Below are positions 39,101-54,100 of a stretch of DNA of 64,000 nt, one piece after another. The stretch's first letter is position 1, and every line of letters begins with the position of its first letter. The DNA comes from Temnopleurus reevesii (Eukaryota; Echinodermata; Echinoidea; Temnopleuroida; Temnopleuridae): assembly GCA_036244855.1 (NCBI GenBank), contig BQKZ01000092.1:163138-227137 (forward strand), written 5' to 3'. A program made the position numbers and the translations under genes. The notes beneath the pieces were generated by a model, which saw only the letters and a program-made list of their open reading frames with translations, had not been told where the DNA came from and did no database searches.

Positions 39101-42100
39101 AGTACATGCTGTGATGTCCTGAGCATGTTTTCAAATGCAGAATATTTGCGAGAGAGAGAGAGAGAGAGAGAGAAAGAAACACGTCTATATACAACAAGCA
39201 GAATGGCATGAACATAACATGGCATACAGAACTGTCTCTGTGACTATTATTTACCTGATTATTCTACAGCAAAAGACATCACAGGAGGTCGAAGCAGACG
39301 TCACCATAAAGGTTCCCAAAGACAAAGATGCTCCGAGTGAAGTGGTTGAGGCAGCTATCATCCAACCTGTGGAAGCCACACCTGCAGAGGCTGCACCTGT
39401 CGATAAAGCACCTGAGCCGAAAATGAAACCAGGTATTTATTGCTTCAATATCACTACATTTTCAAAAGGTCCTAGGCAACATGCTGTTCACAAAAATTAT
39501 TTGTTAAACTACTACTGAAACCTGGTATTCCGTGCCCAAATTCTATGGGAATAACAGAATTCAGTAGTCAATGGGTTAATAATTAACTGATTGTTGTCAA
39601 TAAATCAAAAATCAAATCAAAATATGTTTTAACAACCAGAGCAAGTGTCAACCAACATATGCACGATGTCTCCTTTTAACTAGCACTTGTGTGAATAGTA
39701 CATTGCCCAGTGTAGATTACAAATTTGCTCCAAACTTTATTTTTGTCCAATTCATATGAGATGTTACACCAATGTTGCAACCATGTTAAAATTTTAGTAA
39801 TGACTTTATAACAACAGAAACAACCTCTCTCAACTGCCATGGTGTAGTGGTTCTGACTCTCGCCTTTCAACCAGAGGGTCGTAGGTTCGAATCCCACCCA
39901 TGGTGTTAATTTCCTTCAGCAAGAAATTCATCCACATTATGCTGCACTTAACCCAGGTGAGATGAATGAGGACCTGGTAGGAATTCGTTACTTGAAAAAA
40001 CTTATGCACCTAACAGCTGCACTGCTAAAGCCAGGGTAATAATGCTGCAATTATAGAGCACTTAGGGAATTCTCAAGAAGAGTTGATAAGTGCTATATTA
40101 AAGCAGTCGTTATTTCAATAATTTCACTTAATCAAAACAATTTGTTGTAAAACTTGAGGTGAAAGTTTTGAATGCCACTTACAACAACATTTCCCATTTT
40201 TTTACTGAAATCTACCACATCCAATCACCTTTTTTGTACAGACGAGTGGAAGTTCACTGAGGAAGTCAAACCTGCCAAGGGTTTCAAGGGAGACACTTGC
40301 GAACTTGTCTGTGAAGTCAACGATGAGGATGCAGTGGTCGAATGGGTGAAACATGGCAAGGTACTCAAGCCGAGTGAGAAGTACGAGATGATAGAGGATG
40401 GCACCAAGAGAACACTTATCATCAAAGATGCTGTTCCGGTTGATGGAGCGAGATACACATGTCAGCTACCAAAGGCCAAGACAGCCGCTTCTCTTGATGT
40501 ACAAAGTAAGTGGCACTAAATTTGTAATTTAATCTATGAACTCAAGCTACAACCCATCACTCTGGTGGAGACTGCTAAACTTATGCTTAACTTAGACATT
40601 TTAAAATTTTCCATGTCACTTCTTAACCTCCAAGAATTTTCCATGTTTTCTGTAAACTTGCCAAAATTATCAGTGTACCCAGGTCACTACACATCATAAA
40701 GAGGGGGACTGCTGAACTTATGCTGAAGTCAACAATGTAAAAAAATGCTCATGTCTATTTTCAGCTTTTCTCTACTGCCAAGATTATCAGTGAACTTTAG
40801 CTATTGACCACCACCAAGAGAGGGCTGCTGAGCTTGTGGTTAATGTGTTTCATGTCTATTATAAATTTCAGTCCCTGCCAAAATTATCCATAAACTCAAG
40901 CCACTAACCAACAAAAAGAGAGGAACTGCTAAATGCTAAAGTCAGCAATACACAAATTTTCAATTTCTCATATAACCATCTAAAAATTGTCCATGTCTAT
41001 TCTACTAAATTTCAGTCCCTGCCAAGATTATCCATGAACTCAAGCCACTTACCATCACAGAGAGAGAGACTGCTGAGCTTGCGGTCGAGGTCAGCAACTC
41101 CAAGACTGAAGTAACCTGGTTGAAGGATGGCGAGCCAATTGACCTCACGCTGGACAAGTATGAGGTGAAGGAGGAAGGTCGCAAAAAGAAGCTGAGGATC
41201 AAGAATATATCACCCGAGGATGCGGCCGAATATACCTGCCAGCTCCCGCGAGCAACATCCAGCATGAACCTTAAAGTCGAAGGTAATTATTGCAAAAGAG
41301 GTATTTTTAGTTTTCCTGGTAGGCTTCTTCATAATGTGTGACTTCAGAACAATAATGTTAGATGAAGATCTTTCTTAGCAAGCTGTTGTTTTCTCAAACA
41401 AAGGCTTGCTACACACTCACTTTAAGAGAATTGGACAAAGTAAGCATTCAAGTATTTATAATAGCAATAGGCACACAAAGATAATGCAACAGATGTTGCA
41501 CATGTTCAGAAAATAAAAAGGGAAAGAACTTTGCATTCAATAAGCTATAGTGAAGGCTCGATTGAAGTTATTTACTTCATCCAATTACTTTGTCCCTTCT
41601 TCTCCTAGTGTTCTCTTTTTATTTTATGTTAGCATTCAAATAACTCTGTTCAGATATTCTGACTGGGTGTAGTTGGAACCTTTAACAAAGATACTTTTGC
41701 AATGATGATTCATATTATTGTTTATTCTCTAGTACAGTTACCTATCTTCTGGTGTTTCATTACAAAAAATACCTTATTTGTGGTAATGAATATTACCACA
41801 TATTGCGAAATCAAATTGATTTTACCAAGTGGTTATTTTTCCATATTTGTAAATAGAAATAGCTCCACAATTTTCAAATCCAGATATGTGATCATTAGCA
41901 ATAATTTTAACTCATCTGCCTCATTAGTAGCCAGAAGATCATCTATTATTTCTGAGCAAACATTTTCAAGTTATTTATAATTAAATTTCTATATTCCTAT
42001 TTCTTTTTGCCATAGTATTTTTCTGTGGTTATCTTTTCATTTAGTAAAAATTCTCTTGTCATTACATGATGTCTTTTAAAGACATCAAATTGCATGCTTT

Positions 42101-45100
42101 AGAAAACAAGTTATCTCCTAAATGCTACTCTAGAAATTCCAATGGAAGTAGTGACGCCTCTCTCAAAACTGTATGCCCGGCGTACAAGATCTGCCGTGTT
42201 TGAATGCGAGGTCAGTCAGCCTTGGGCAAAGGTCACATGGTTCAAAGGTGACCAGGAGCTCGAACCTTCGGACAAGATCATAATGGAGTCGGACGGAGAG
42301 TACAGGAGGTTGATCATCACGGATATTACAGAAGATGATGTATCGGAGTATACATGTGTTTTGAGAGACAAGAAGACGTCGGCTGATCTCCAGTTAAGAG
42401 GTGACATACTTGTGTCATAGTATCATTAAGCAAACGGTGGTGGCGATTTACACACTAATTTTGCTATTAGCTGCTTCTCAACAGTGCTTATATACTCATA
42501 CATGTTTTGATGTTAATTTTACATATTAACCCTAATAATTTAAGCTACAGGACTGCTGATTTTGCTCCTGGCCATTTAGATTCCAATTCTATGGAGGTAT
42601 TGAATGAAATTGACAACGCGACAGTACATTTAGATGTATGATGTAGAATTAACATGGTTTTAAATAAACAGAATATAGAGGTTCCTGTTGCTATGCCGAC
42701 CTCTATTTTTCACCTAAAATTCAGTTTCGGTCTGATTGTAAATTCAATGATAGTTTGAAAATTAAATCAAGGACAATTCAATAGATGTGGAACCTTATTT
42801 GTTCATGGAAAGTGAGATTATTTTGATAAACAAAATATTAGATAGACATTCACAATTTGATAGTCTGATCTATTCATAGTGGCATATTTGATGATTGTAA
42901 CTAACATGCTAATAAAATTTTTAAAACAGTTTAATACTGACGCAAAATTATTGGTGTTTGATGTATGTTCTGCTGATTAGTTGATGTATTGTACTATTTA
43001 GCTGCTTTTTATGACATTTTCATTGAAACAAAATTAATGAAACTTAGGAATGTTCTACAATATGGGTAAACAGATAACAGTTCTGGAATGCATTGCAAAA
43101 ATAACTCCAACTCCAACTCAAGCAGCATTCTTTCTACCTTTCTATCTTTCTACCTTCAAACTTTCCTCCAACTTTCCTTTACTATCCTTTACTGCGCCTT
43201 AAGCATCCAGCAGGATGGATTCGGCGCATTATAAATTGCATCTATTATTATTATTATCATTATTATAAACATGGCTGTGTTGTCTCACTAAAGCAATTGA
43301 CCATTTTAAGAGCATCGTTATTCCTGAAGATAGTGAGAATTTGTTTGTAACTTTTAATGATTGACATCTTCTTGTAATAGTTCTGTATGTCAAGAAGTCA
43401 TCGTTTTTGAGGATTTCCAGTATTTTCATCTACAGAGCATATTTAATTTTTATGATAATTCATTGTTTTCATATATTCCTTTGGTGTACTTTATTACTTT
43501 GTGCGTAGATACACAATTTAGTGTTGTTTTGTAATATTCAATGTATTATGTATTATATAAGCAGTCTTTAACACAAATGTATATTTTCCATTGTAATATT
43601 CATATCATATTCATTCTTGTGATTTTCTAACATTTTATCAATATTATGATCCATCTATTCAATATTTCTTCAGATTACATGGGTCTCTATTTTAATAGAC
43701 ATTTCACTAGTTTCCATTTTTGATAATCAATGCTCATTATAGGCAGTATACCATAGAACAGAAATAAAGCACTAATTATATTTCAATAGAGTTATACTTC
43801 TCAATGAATGTGATTTTGAAGGTGCTTATTATCTTGACGTCTATACTACATTGTACATAATATTCCTTTTTCAAAAGAGTTTGGAATCAAATAATGACAA
43901 AATCTAGATCTTTTATGTTCCTGATGTGATAAGTAGCCCTACTGAGTTTGTAATGTTAGGTAAATTATCCAATCATGTTTGCACCTTCATTCATACCATC
44001 CCATGCTTTACAACCCAACCAATGAATGGAAACCCTCTCCGTTAAAAGTTCCCTTAGCCCCCTCCCCCCTCCCCCCAAATAAAAAAAAAGAGAGAAAAAG
44101 TATACTCCTTTCTGAAACACCTGCAACTGTACTTTGGTAATGTTCCTATCCCCTTTCTTGGGCATGTTATAAAGTTACACGACAGAGACAAAAAATGTGG
44201 AGTATCAAATACCATCCCATCCTTACACTCACACTTTCTCTACTTCATCACCGTGACCGGCACAGTAAATACCTCCTTTCCTTTTCCCCAAAAATCAGAA
44301 TGTTCGATTATCATGGGAATGCATCAAACAGCTTATCATCTCCTCTCGCTCAGGAATTTTAATAAGAAACCTGATGAAAGCTGATTAAGTATTTCATATA
44401 ACATTAATTCAAAATTATTACCTATATTGCATGATTACTAATCATAACCCTGCTTTCCTACTAATCCCTCATAACCATATATTTATGCACTTTCATAGGA
44501 TAATGGTAGTTTTCTATTCTTAAACTTGATGCTCTTGTGTTATAGAAGCTTTTTCACCTGTGTTTTGCCGCTATGATTATGCTAATACTTATTGCATTGA
44601 TTTCAGTGTAGAAGTTTTAAATCTCAGTATTAATTACAGATGTATGGTTTAATATGTTTTAGATTGGATTTAATGAGAGAATAATGAATATAATATATCT
44701 TCATTATAAATATTATGTCCATATTAGGATATATCATGTTCTTTTCATCAATTTGAATGGAGAAGTATGATAACAATGTACTTTTGAAACCAACATGACA
44801 TTTCAATGTACATGTGTACAAATATGTAGATTTTGAAATGCTAATTTTGGAGCTTCTTGATGTGTCTACTAGATGTAAAATTGCCTCAGATGTGGTTCAA
44901 TTTTAATTAGGTGATTTATAGTCATGACACTTTTATACAAAAGTGCATCTGCCATTAATACCTTTGTGTCCAATAGTATATTTCATCAAAGGGTTCATAG
45001 CTATGAATCATATTCATAATTTGACTCAGAAGTTAAGTATTTGAATTCAATAGGGTGAGTGTTATGAATATTTTGCTGCCAAACAAGGTTGACTTGCAAT

Positions 45101-48100
45101 TTAAGTGAATGTTGTAAAGGTCAGTATATTCCTTATGTATGCCCGAACCAAAGTTGTGAATCTTCCTTAAATCATCTAGATCTTATTGTTAAATGATATT
45201 ATGACATGAATGTTCTTATTGATATATCCAATTCTTTTCTAGCAATGTATCAAATTAATTATTGATTCTATAAGGGAATCAATTAAAGTTACATTATAAT
45301 GGAATATTTTCATATTTTCAAGATTTCACGGAAATCTAGATATTCCCTCCAACTACTTAGGCATATACTTACTCTTTCCAATCCAAATCACACAGAGACC
45401 ATCAAAATTGTCACACCTCCCGAGAATGTTGACACCCGTGAGCGACAGACGGCCACGTTCATCTGCGAGCTGACCGGTGACGCAGCCAAGGCCGATGTCA
45501 AATGGAAGAAGGGAGGTCAGATCGTTCGGAAGGATAAGCGACACAAGATCATCAACGAAGGGTTAACCTCGACGCTCATGATTGAGAACCTGTCACCGTC
45601 CGATGCTGGGAAGTACGTGGTGCTGGTAGATGACATTGAGGTGCCATTCACGCTAACTGTCCAAGCCCTGAAACCACCTGTCTTCACTACCAAACCCAAA
45701 GCCGTTGACACTCAAGAAGGTATCTCCAAATTGTTCCTATGTCCCTGCCCGTTCACCTGCCAAAAGATATAAACAAAAACATTGTGTTGATGCACCCTTT
45801 CAATTTGTCATTTACTCTTGCCATTTTTGTTGGTCAGTGGAAAACGACCAATTCAGCTTTTACATTGTCAAGGAGTAGTTTATAACTTAAGATAACTTAG
45901 CTTTCTATTAACTAAATACTTAGATTCTATAGTTGTTTTTAGATTCCTGTTTGCGGTTTATAATCAATTGACTTGCAGATCTTATCTGTAAAGATTGTGA
46001 GATTTTTAAAAGAAATATGCTTAATAAATTATGACACTTGTCATGCAGGCATGTCAGCCATATTCCGCTATGTTGTGGCCGGCTTCCCCGAACCTGAGAT
46101 CAAGTTTACCAAAGACTGGAAGGAGATTACTCCAGAAAACTCTGATGTCACGTTCCAATATGATGAGGAAACGAAAGAGCACAAGGTGATCTTCCACGAG
46201 GTGACGCCAAAGGATGCTGGAAAGTACTTGGTGATTGCCAAGAACGAGTCTGGAGAGGTCAAACAGGCAGTATCCATGATGGTATCCGCTAGGCCACCTG
46301 AAGAGATCATGAAGAGAAAGATGTCCCTCAAAACGTAAGAAAAATTGGAAAAAATACATTTTTATACCATTTAAAAGAGATTTATCTGTGAATTTAAAAT
46401 TTTGTTATGTCCCTCAAAATATGAGACATGAAAGACAATTTGGTAATCGTAAGAGATGTAATTCCATGTCGTAATTTGGCTATGTATATTGGAACGTGTT
46501 TGCTGCGATTGGAAAGGAAAGCAATGTTAAGGACAGGATAATTTGTATCAAATTTAGGCACCGTGCATTCATATTACTTTTACTCCACAAATATCATTGG
46601 AATAGTTTTCTACTTTTATAATCTTTATCATTTGTAATGAACATATCAAAGTACTTTTCCATTCTCCTACCACTGAATAGATATTATAGTGGATCAATGG
46701 TTTGTAAATTTTAACAGAATACCTAAATCATCATCATCACAGTCATGATCAATGTAATAACCATTGTTATTGTTGCTCTTTTCTAGCACGGCCGCGGAGG
46801 GAACTCTTGGTGATGACGACGAGATTGACATTGAGGAAATCCTCAAAGATGTGGAGCCAAAGCACTATGAAACTGTGCTGAAAAAGCACGGAATCTATGA
46901 CTTCAGAGCTATCCTCAAGCATCTCCAAGAGATGAAGAAGAGAGCTGAACAGCCAAAGGTATGATTTCAACAAAGTTTCATTTCTTTTTGAAAAATTATT
47001 AAGCGGAGCATCATTGAAACATTCCTTTGTGTTATTGTTAAAATCTGAAATTATAACAGTATATATTTCAGCGAAAACATTAAAATGTATTTATTTGGCA
47101 TATCAACCCTTTCGGAATCATCCAAAAATAAAGCAATATTTTTACCAAACATTGAACTAACTCATAATGTTATTTGTCTAAGCATTTTCATACAAATATA
47201 CTATTGCCGGAATATGCAAGGGATAAATGTGATTTTTTTTTATTGTAAATCCAATGTATTCAATTGATTAAGCCATTTCATCTCATCGCTTTGATGAATC
47301 ATTGGTCTATGGTTTGATTCAGTATTCTCTCAAAACATCATTCATTTGTTTTGCTGTAATTATTTGCAGTGAAAAGTAATGTTTGATGAAAGTGATCTGG
47401 TGTCAATGATCCACAGGTTTAATCATACCATGGCAATTTGCTATAATAATGGAACTGAACAACCACATTTGGGGAATTAAAAAAGAAAATATGATTGAAT
47501 TTGCATTTAAATAAGTAATATTGTAATTGATTTAATGCAATAGGAGCTGGAAACACTCATGGAAGAACCCGAGATTCCAGAACAGCTTGAATCCTTGGAG
47601 CTTGCCGCCTTTGAGATGGCTGAATCTCCAGTGGTCCTTGGAAGAGGCAAGCCAGAAGAAACAGGTAAGGTTTTCTAATATGTCATTCATCATTACAACC
47701 TTCCCAGTTGCCTGCTTCAGTGAAAGACGAATTATTGGCTACCTGTTATCACTATATAGGCTCAGAGCAATAGATATGATCCAGTGACAACAAGTAAGCA
47801 AAGAATTCTGATTTGCACTGTACAGTAAAGGATTTTGGTTTATTATTTGTTCTCTATTCATTATAAAAGCAAGAAATAAAATTGCACTACTTTAGCATAT
47901 TTTCTAACATTCCAGATAGAAAGGGCTTACTTATACTCGTGTAAACAATTTACAACAGAATGTTTTGCACACAATCACAATGTTCTTCACACATTCGCAA
48001 AAGTCGAAAATTGTTGGAACATGGTTTGTGAAGGGGTCTGAAACGTCGTCAGATATTTTTGTTACAGTTTGATGTCATAATCCAGGGTAATTAGATATTT

Positions 48101-51100
48101 GTTGTTTCCTGAAATTCGATAATCTTTTATTAAATTTGTCTAACCTTTGTCATTCAGTAGACATTTGGTTCTCCATGTGTTATATTATTTGGTTGTAACT
48201 ATTCAATTTTTTTGAAATATCCTTAAAAATTAACACAATTTTTTATAGTCACGTACATGTTTATCTTATTGATGATCTTGTTTTTATTTGATATGTTGAC
48301 ATATTGTTAATATTGTTTCAAATGAAATCGTGTTCATTTTCATTTTTCATCAGGATAACATACATGCCAAATTCCTGTACATTTTAATACCCTCCATACT
48401 AAAATATTAATAACATTTTGCACATTCATCAGCAATCTACTTGATTTTTATATTCCATTTTGTTTAATTAATGTAATGTTAACCTTTATCAAAATGAATG
48501 ATTATGTATTGTATGATTTAGGGTCTGAATCAAATTGTCATAAATCCTATGACAGATGCTCTTTGATAAATGTTCTATTGGTAATCTCATGTTGCTTTAA
48601 AAATGGACATTTATCTATGGAGAAAAATAGCATTTTTCATTGGAGAATATGTTATCCTTTTCATTTTATTTTACCAACATATGATTTGACATTGAACAAT
48701 GATAATGATATGCTGTGCTTATGAATTACACATCATACATACGTCTCTATGCCCTGATTGAGAGAAAACGACAGTTATTGAGTATTAAAGTCGAACCAAA
48801 TCTACATGATTATTAAACTCAACACTAGAAGGCTTTTGATGGCTTATTGTTTGAATTGTCAAAATGAATGGCAGTCAATGTACAAGTTTGGCATCTGAAT
48901 CCAATTGTCATGAATTTCATGACTAGCCAATATTGTTTATTCAAATTTGATTTGCATTTAAATATTCAATATGTATTAAATTTTTATTTATAGGTTTTGT
49001 GTAAAAAAATGCTTAAATATATGATTTGCATTATTTTCTAACTTCAGGTGTATGAGCAATTTTTTGTGTAGTATTGAATTTGCATATTATCCAATCATTC
49101 TATAGTTATTTTAATCTCTAAACAAATGGGAACTTTTTGCCGTATGTATGTTTAAACCTTATTAGTCCATTGTTGTAATTTAAGTCTGTAATACTGTATA
49201 CATACCTGCCAACTGAAAATCAGAATCTTTACACGTTTCCCTTAATTAGGGAATATTGAAGGCTATAAAAGTCTATCATATAGAACTTAAATGACACCAT
49301 TATACATCCATCATACACATTTTATCATTGGATGGCATCAAAGTATGAAGAACAAGACAAAAATATGTGTGAAGCTTGACTTATATGGATTTATGTATCA
49401 CAGACCTTTTTTTAGAAAGAGCCACAAAATATAAATGCCAATTGTATTCATTGATAATTCAGCAAAAGTGAGACTGATGCAATGCGTTTTATTGTGGTTC
49501 TTCATCTGTTCAGTCGGCTGGTATGTCTGCATATATCAATTCATTTTAATAGGTTGTAAAGCCCATATACATAATTTTCTTGCTTTTTAGGCCCAACGCT
49601 AATGACTAGATTCAATTTGATTAATACCATTTTAGCGTTAGACCCGTATCAAAATAATCTATTCAACAGTCATCTTAGAACTCACAATAAGGGGCATCAT
49701 TTTTCGGCTTGAGCAGTTGGCTAATAAAATGTTTTGGCATCGGAGAAAAATAAAAGTCTAATACAGTACCCCGTACTGTACTCAGTCAATATGCAAATAT
49801 CTAGAAACTGATACCAGATTTTAGGAAGAGAAGAACATATGACAAATGCTGCGCTTAACCACATTAAGGTTTTATGCAATTTTTTGCATGGAAATCTTTC
49901 CATGAATTTTCATGCAGCAGATTTGAAGGGAAAATTTGAACTTCAAATCATCTTACCAACAGTAGGAATAGAAACTATCAATTCTGAAAATGACGCCCCT
50001 CTTTATTAGGACTTTATCCCTTTCACACATTTCACATGGCAAGCACCAATGATCATGTTAGCTCTCTCATATAAAAGAGAAGGTAGGTATTCTATCGCTT
50101 ATTTTCATTGCACTCTGTGTGTTACGCACTTATTTCCATCATCATCATGGGCACACGCTTTCATTCACTTCTGCCTCCACATCATGAGCATCCACCTCCG
50201 GACCTTTCATCAAACCATCAAAATGATGCCACTGTGAGATCCGTCTCACCATAAAAAACTTTCATGATAATGTTTCGCTCACTAGAGCGACTGGCACAGG
50301 CCGAGATGTTCAAAACCCTGGAGGATATTGCTTCCAAGATGTCGGACGATACCACGGTAACACCAGCTGAGGATGCTAGCGGTGTCACAAGGACAGAAAA
50401 AGAAATACTCTTTGCTGAACTTGAGAAGGAGAGGGTAGCGACAGAAGAAGTTGTCGTCCCCAAATCTGCGCCCAAGCTTGAGGCTACGGTGGAAACACTT
50501 GTGGCTGAAATAGGAGCAGGTACCAAAATTACTTCATGTGTAAACCATTTCCATACTATAAGATTTGGTTACATTCTAGATTTTGCTGAGATTATCATAT
50601 TCATCAGTTATCATTCAAATATGATGGAGTGAAGTTATATGTATTTGTCGTCTTTGATAAACTTGTTAAACCATCTGTCTTTCAATTACTTACTTTCAGT
50701 TCTATGTCAATAACTCTTTGTTTGTGTTTTCATAGTCTTTTTTATTTCTCTTATCCATTCGATGTAACCTCAAATATGATTCATTGTTTTATTTTTACTT
50801 CACAATGTTTGTTTTAATCCATTGTACCGTTATAAAGTATTTTCTTAACTCTAAAAAAAAGTACTTTCTGACTCGTTGTATCTATTTAGTTGTGATGAAG
50901 ATAATTTATGTAATTAATTAACAATGGATATACTCATTTTCAGCATTACAAATTGTTTACAATTTCTATGTATTTTATATTTATCATTCATGTTTCATTT
51001 ACTGTTTCATACATTTCTTCAGTTACATCTGTAAGCTCATTTGAGAGAAATTCTCTTTGATGATGTATTTGTATGTCGTTGTATGTCATTTCACTTTTGA

Positions 51101-54100
51101 TTTTGCTGTTCTGACAGCCTTCCCCCATTATATTGGTTTTAGCTAGTAAATTTGTTTTAGTTAGCTTTCAGTTATCAGCAAGTACATATGATTGTGTCTG
51201 ATCATCATTATTAGTTCAGATTACAAAGTGAAGCTATATTTCATTTTGTAGATGGATATTACATTGCCAGTATCATACATACGTTCTTATCTAATATTCA
51301 TGTTTTAAAGACAAACAAAGTGGACATTGATTTTTCTTAAACATGATTGTATGTGCATGGTTTGACAAATAGTGTCATAAAATGATGTTTTTTCTTCATT
51401 TAGGAATAAAATGTGTATATATTGATAAAGTTAATAAATGTGATAATATTTTCTATATGAAAAATATGTCATGGTTTGGTCCAACATAAATCACTGCGAA
51501 ACATAATTGTTTTTCTGTTTCAGTTCATGACAAATCTAATGAGAAAGATGGTAATACAAATTAAAATTAGCTTTGTACAATACTCTTTCCCCTGCACGGA
51601 ATTCAGTCTATTGCTTGCACATCATGTCCAGACCGTACTTCACGGAACATTTATGTAAAAAACACATTGATTAAGATATTTCTAATCGTTTGGTGCTTCT
51701 TCAACAGAAATAACTCCTATGGATGATGCAAAGGTACCTGAGAAAGTTCCTGCCAAATTTGAATGTGACGTATCCAACGACGTCAAAGATGAAGAGATCA
51801 TCTGGATGAAGGATGGCGAGGTGATAACACCCGATGAGACAAAGTTCCAAGTGAAGCGGGACGGTCGTCGTCTATCTCTGACCATCCAAGACACAGCCCC
51901 AGAAGACAGCGGCCAGTATACGATTAAAGTCGGCGACAAAACTCAGACGGCAGACCTCAAAGTCGAAGGTGGATATCAAGCCTACTTTTGTACCCTCCTC
52001 TAACTCTCCACTGGCACAACCCCATTGCATTTCTCACTGTTTCTAATCACTATGCCCTACTTTTATGGCGGTTTTGTACAAAATTTGGAAGGATGCGCCA
52101 TTGCACTTGATTCGTCTGCATGGATTAATGTTGTCATGCCAAAGCACATGCAGAGTCATGTCCGCACAGGGGCAGTCAAATTACTCATTGCTTCCTGGAG
52201 CTACATGAGCATGGCATTCTTAGAAAGGAAGCAATGGGATCTAAACTACTATTAGTACTACACTACCTCTGATCCCACTGAATGTACCCTGATATATTTC
52301 TCAGCTTTTAAGAAACTTCCTGCTTAATTTATACTAGAACTTCACTCTTTTTTAAAGTTATTTTTAAACATCACCTTAAATCCTTCTGAAGTAAAATAAA
52401 AATCTTCACATTTGTATCTTACCCCTTGCAATAGTGGAACTATTTTAATTACCTGTGTGTCTATAAAAAATCCAAGCATCGAAGCGTGTGCATATCTGAG
52501 GCGGTCCCTCCATTACCACCAGCTTTTGATAAATGTTTGTTTGATTGCTTGAAATCTTGAAATCTCCAACCTACATGCTATTTCATCAAAATATATTAAT
52601 TTTTAACGTGTTGCATGAAAACAAGTAAAATGATTTGTGCTGTATTAATCTGCATGTCTATTAAACAAAATCCAAACTAGTCGCTCCATTAATACAGGCA
52701 TCATTTAAAAAGGGGTTGCAGACATGAAACCTAAGCAGTTTTAAAGCTAAAGAATTAAAATAAAATGTAATGCAATTCTTAATTACTCCCAAATGTAGTA
52801 GATTAAGTTGAACTTCCTAAGATTTTTTTTTATAACTATGTGTTTTATATTTTTTACCTAATGTAAATGAACTTCATGTTTATGAATTCTAAAATAGTTT
52901 CCCCATTTTAACAGTTATTATCTCAGATTTTTTTTGCATTAAAGTCTCTATTCTACACAAAGTAAATATTTCAAATACCTCCACTCCCCCCCAAAAAATG
53001 ATATTTTGATTTTATTTAGAAATTCATATTAATCATTCACAGATGCAACAGACTAAGGTTAACCTTCTGATTGTTTCTCCTTTTATGATGGCTTATTTAT
53101 TTACATGGAATGAACTGAGATGCAATGTTACCATATGCTCCTGGGATAGTGATTGTGATATTTACACATTTTAATACATCATGTAGGGGCTATTTTCCAT
53201 GGACAAAGATCTTTACTAGTTTCTCTTTCTTGCCTTGGCTAATCTGTTATCTCTCCATTATTACAGGGAATATGAAATTGTTTGCCTGCTTGCAGTATTA
53301 CCTATCATTTATCAATCGCTTAAGTGCCTCATGCAATTTTTGATCATTCCCTGAATTCAAATCATGGTGCTAAAATTTCAAATGCATGTATAAAAATCAC
53401 TTTTGATATTAATCTGTAGCTAGCTATCTGTTGCAGCTAACAGAACTATATTCTTTCTTACGGATAATCATAAGGGTATGGGTTCTGTTCCGTTGAATGT
53501 CTGCAGCAGCTGAAACTTGGAAATTTTGTTTATAATTTGTCTTTGCATGATTATTATGCACAGCTGGATGTTTTAAGATGCTTGCCATTGTCTTAATAAT
53601 ACAAAACATTTAGAAGATGACCTTACTTGGTATTAATATATGCAAATACACTCTTTTTGCCACATGTATTGTCCCATTTTGTAATGTGTAAATCATTTAA
53701 TAGTGGGGCAATACATATCGCAAGGGAGTGTACATCATATTGTGAGGGCAGATCATATCTCTCAAATACAAATAGGCGACTTTTCTGCATATTGAAATTT
53801 GTTCCTGTATTCCGACAAGGCATTCTGGCTATATGTTTCAAACTAGATATATTCAAATGCAAGTAATTAATTTTTGTAATGGCAAAAGCCTGCAAGTTGT
53901 GTTATATGAACCTTGTTTCATATTTTGCTTTTGTTCATGTACGTTATAAGTTCATGCAATGTTTACTTATAATTCATTTCATGCAATTAGCTTTCATTTA
54001 AACCATAATGGGTAGATCGAGGAAGCAATGGGAGAAGTACTAGATAAAATAACAACAAGAAAATGTTATCGGTATTCTGTGAAGATGAAATTTTGANATA

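Noticed and set aside
39838..39907. A tRNA gene
   Set aside because: Promoter boxes and acceptor-like ends are present, but the anticodon stem does not pair, and the sequence continues into a SINE body found elsewhere in the window.
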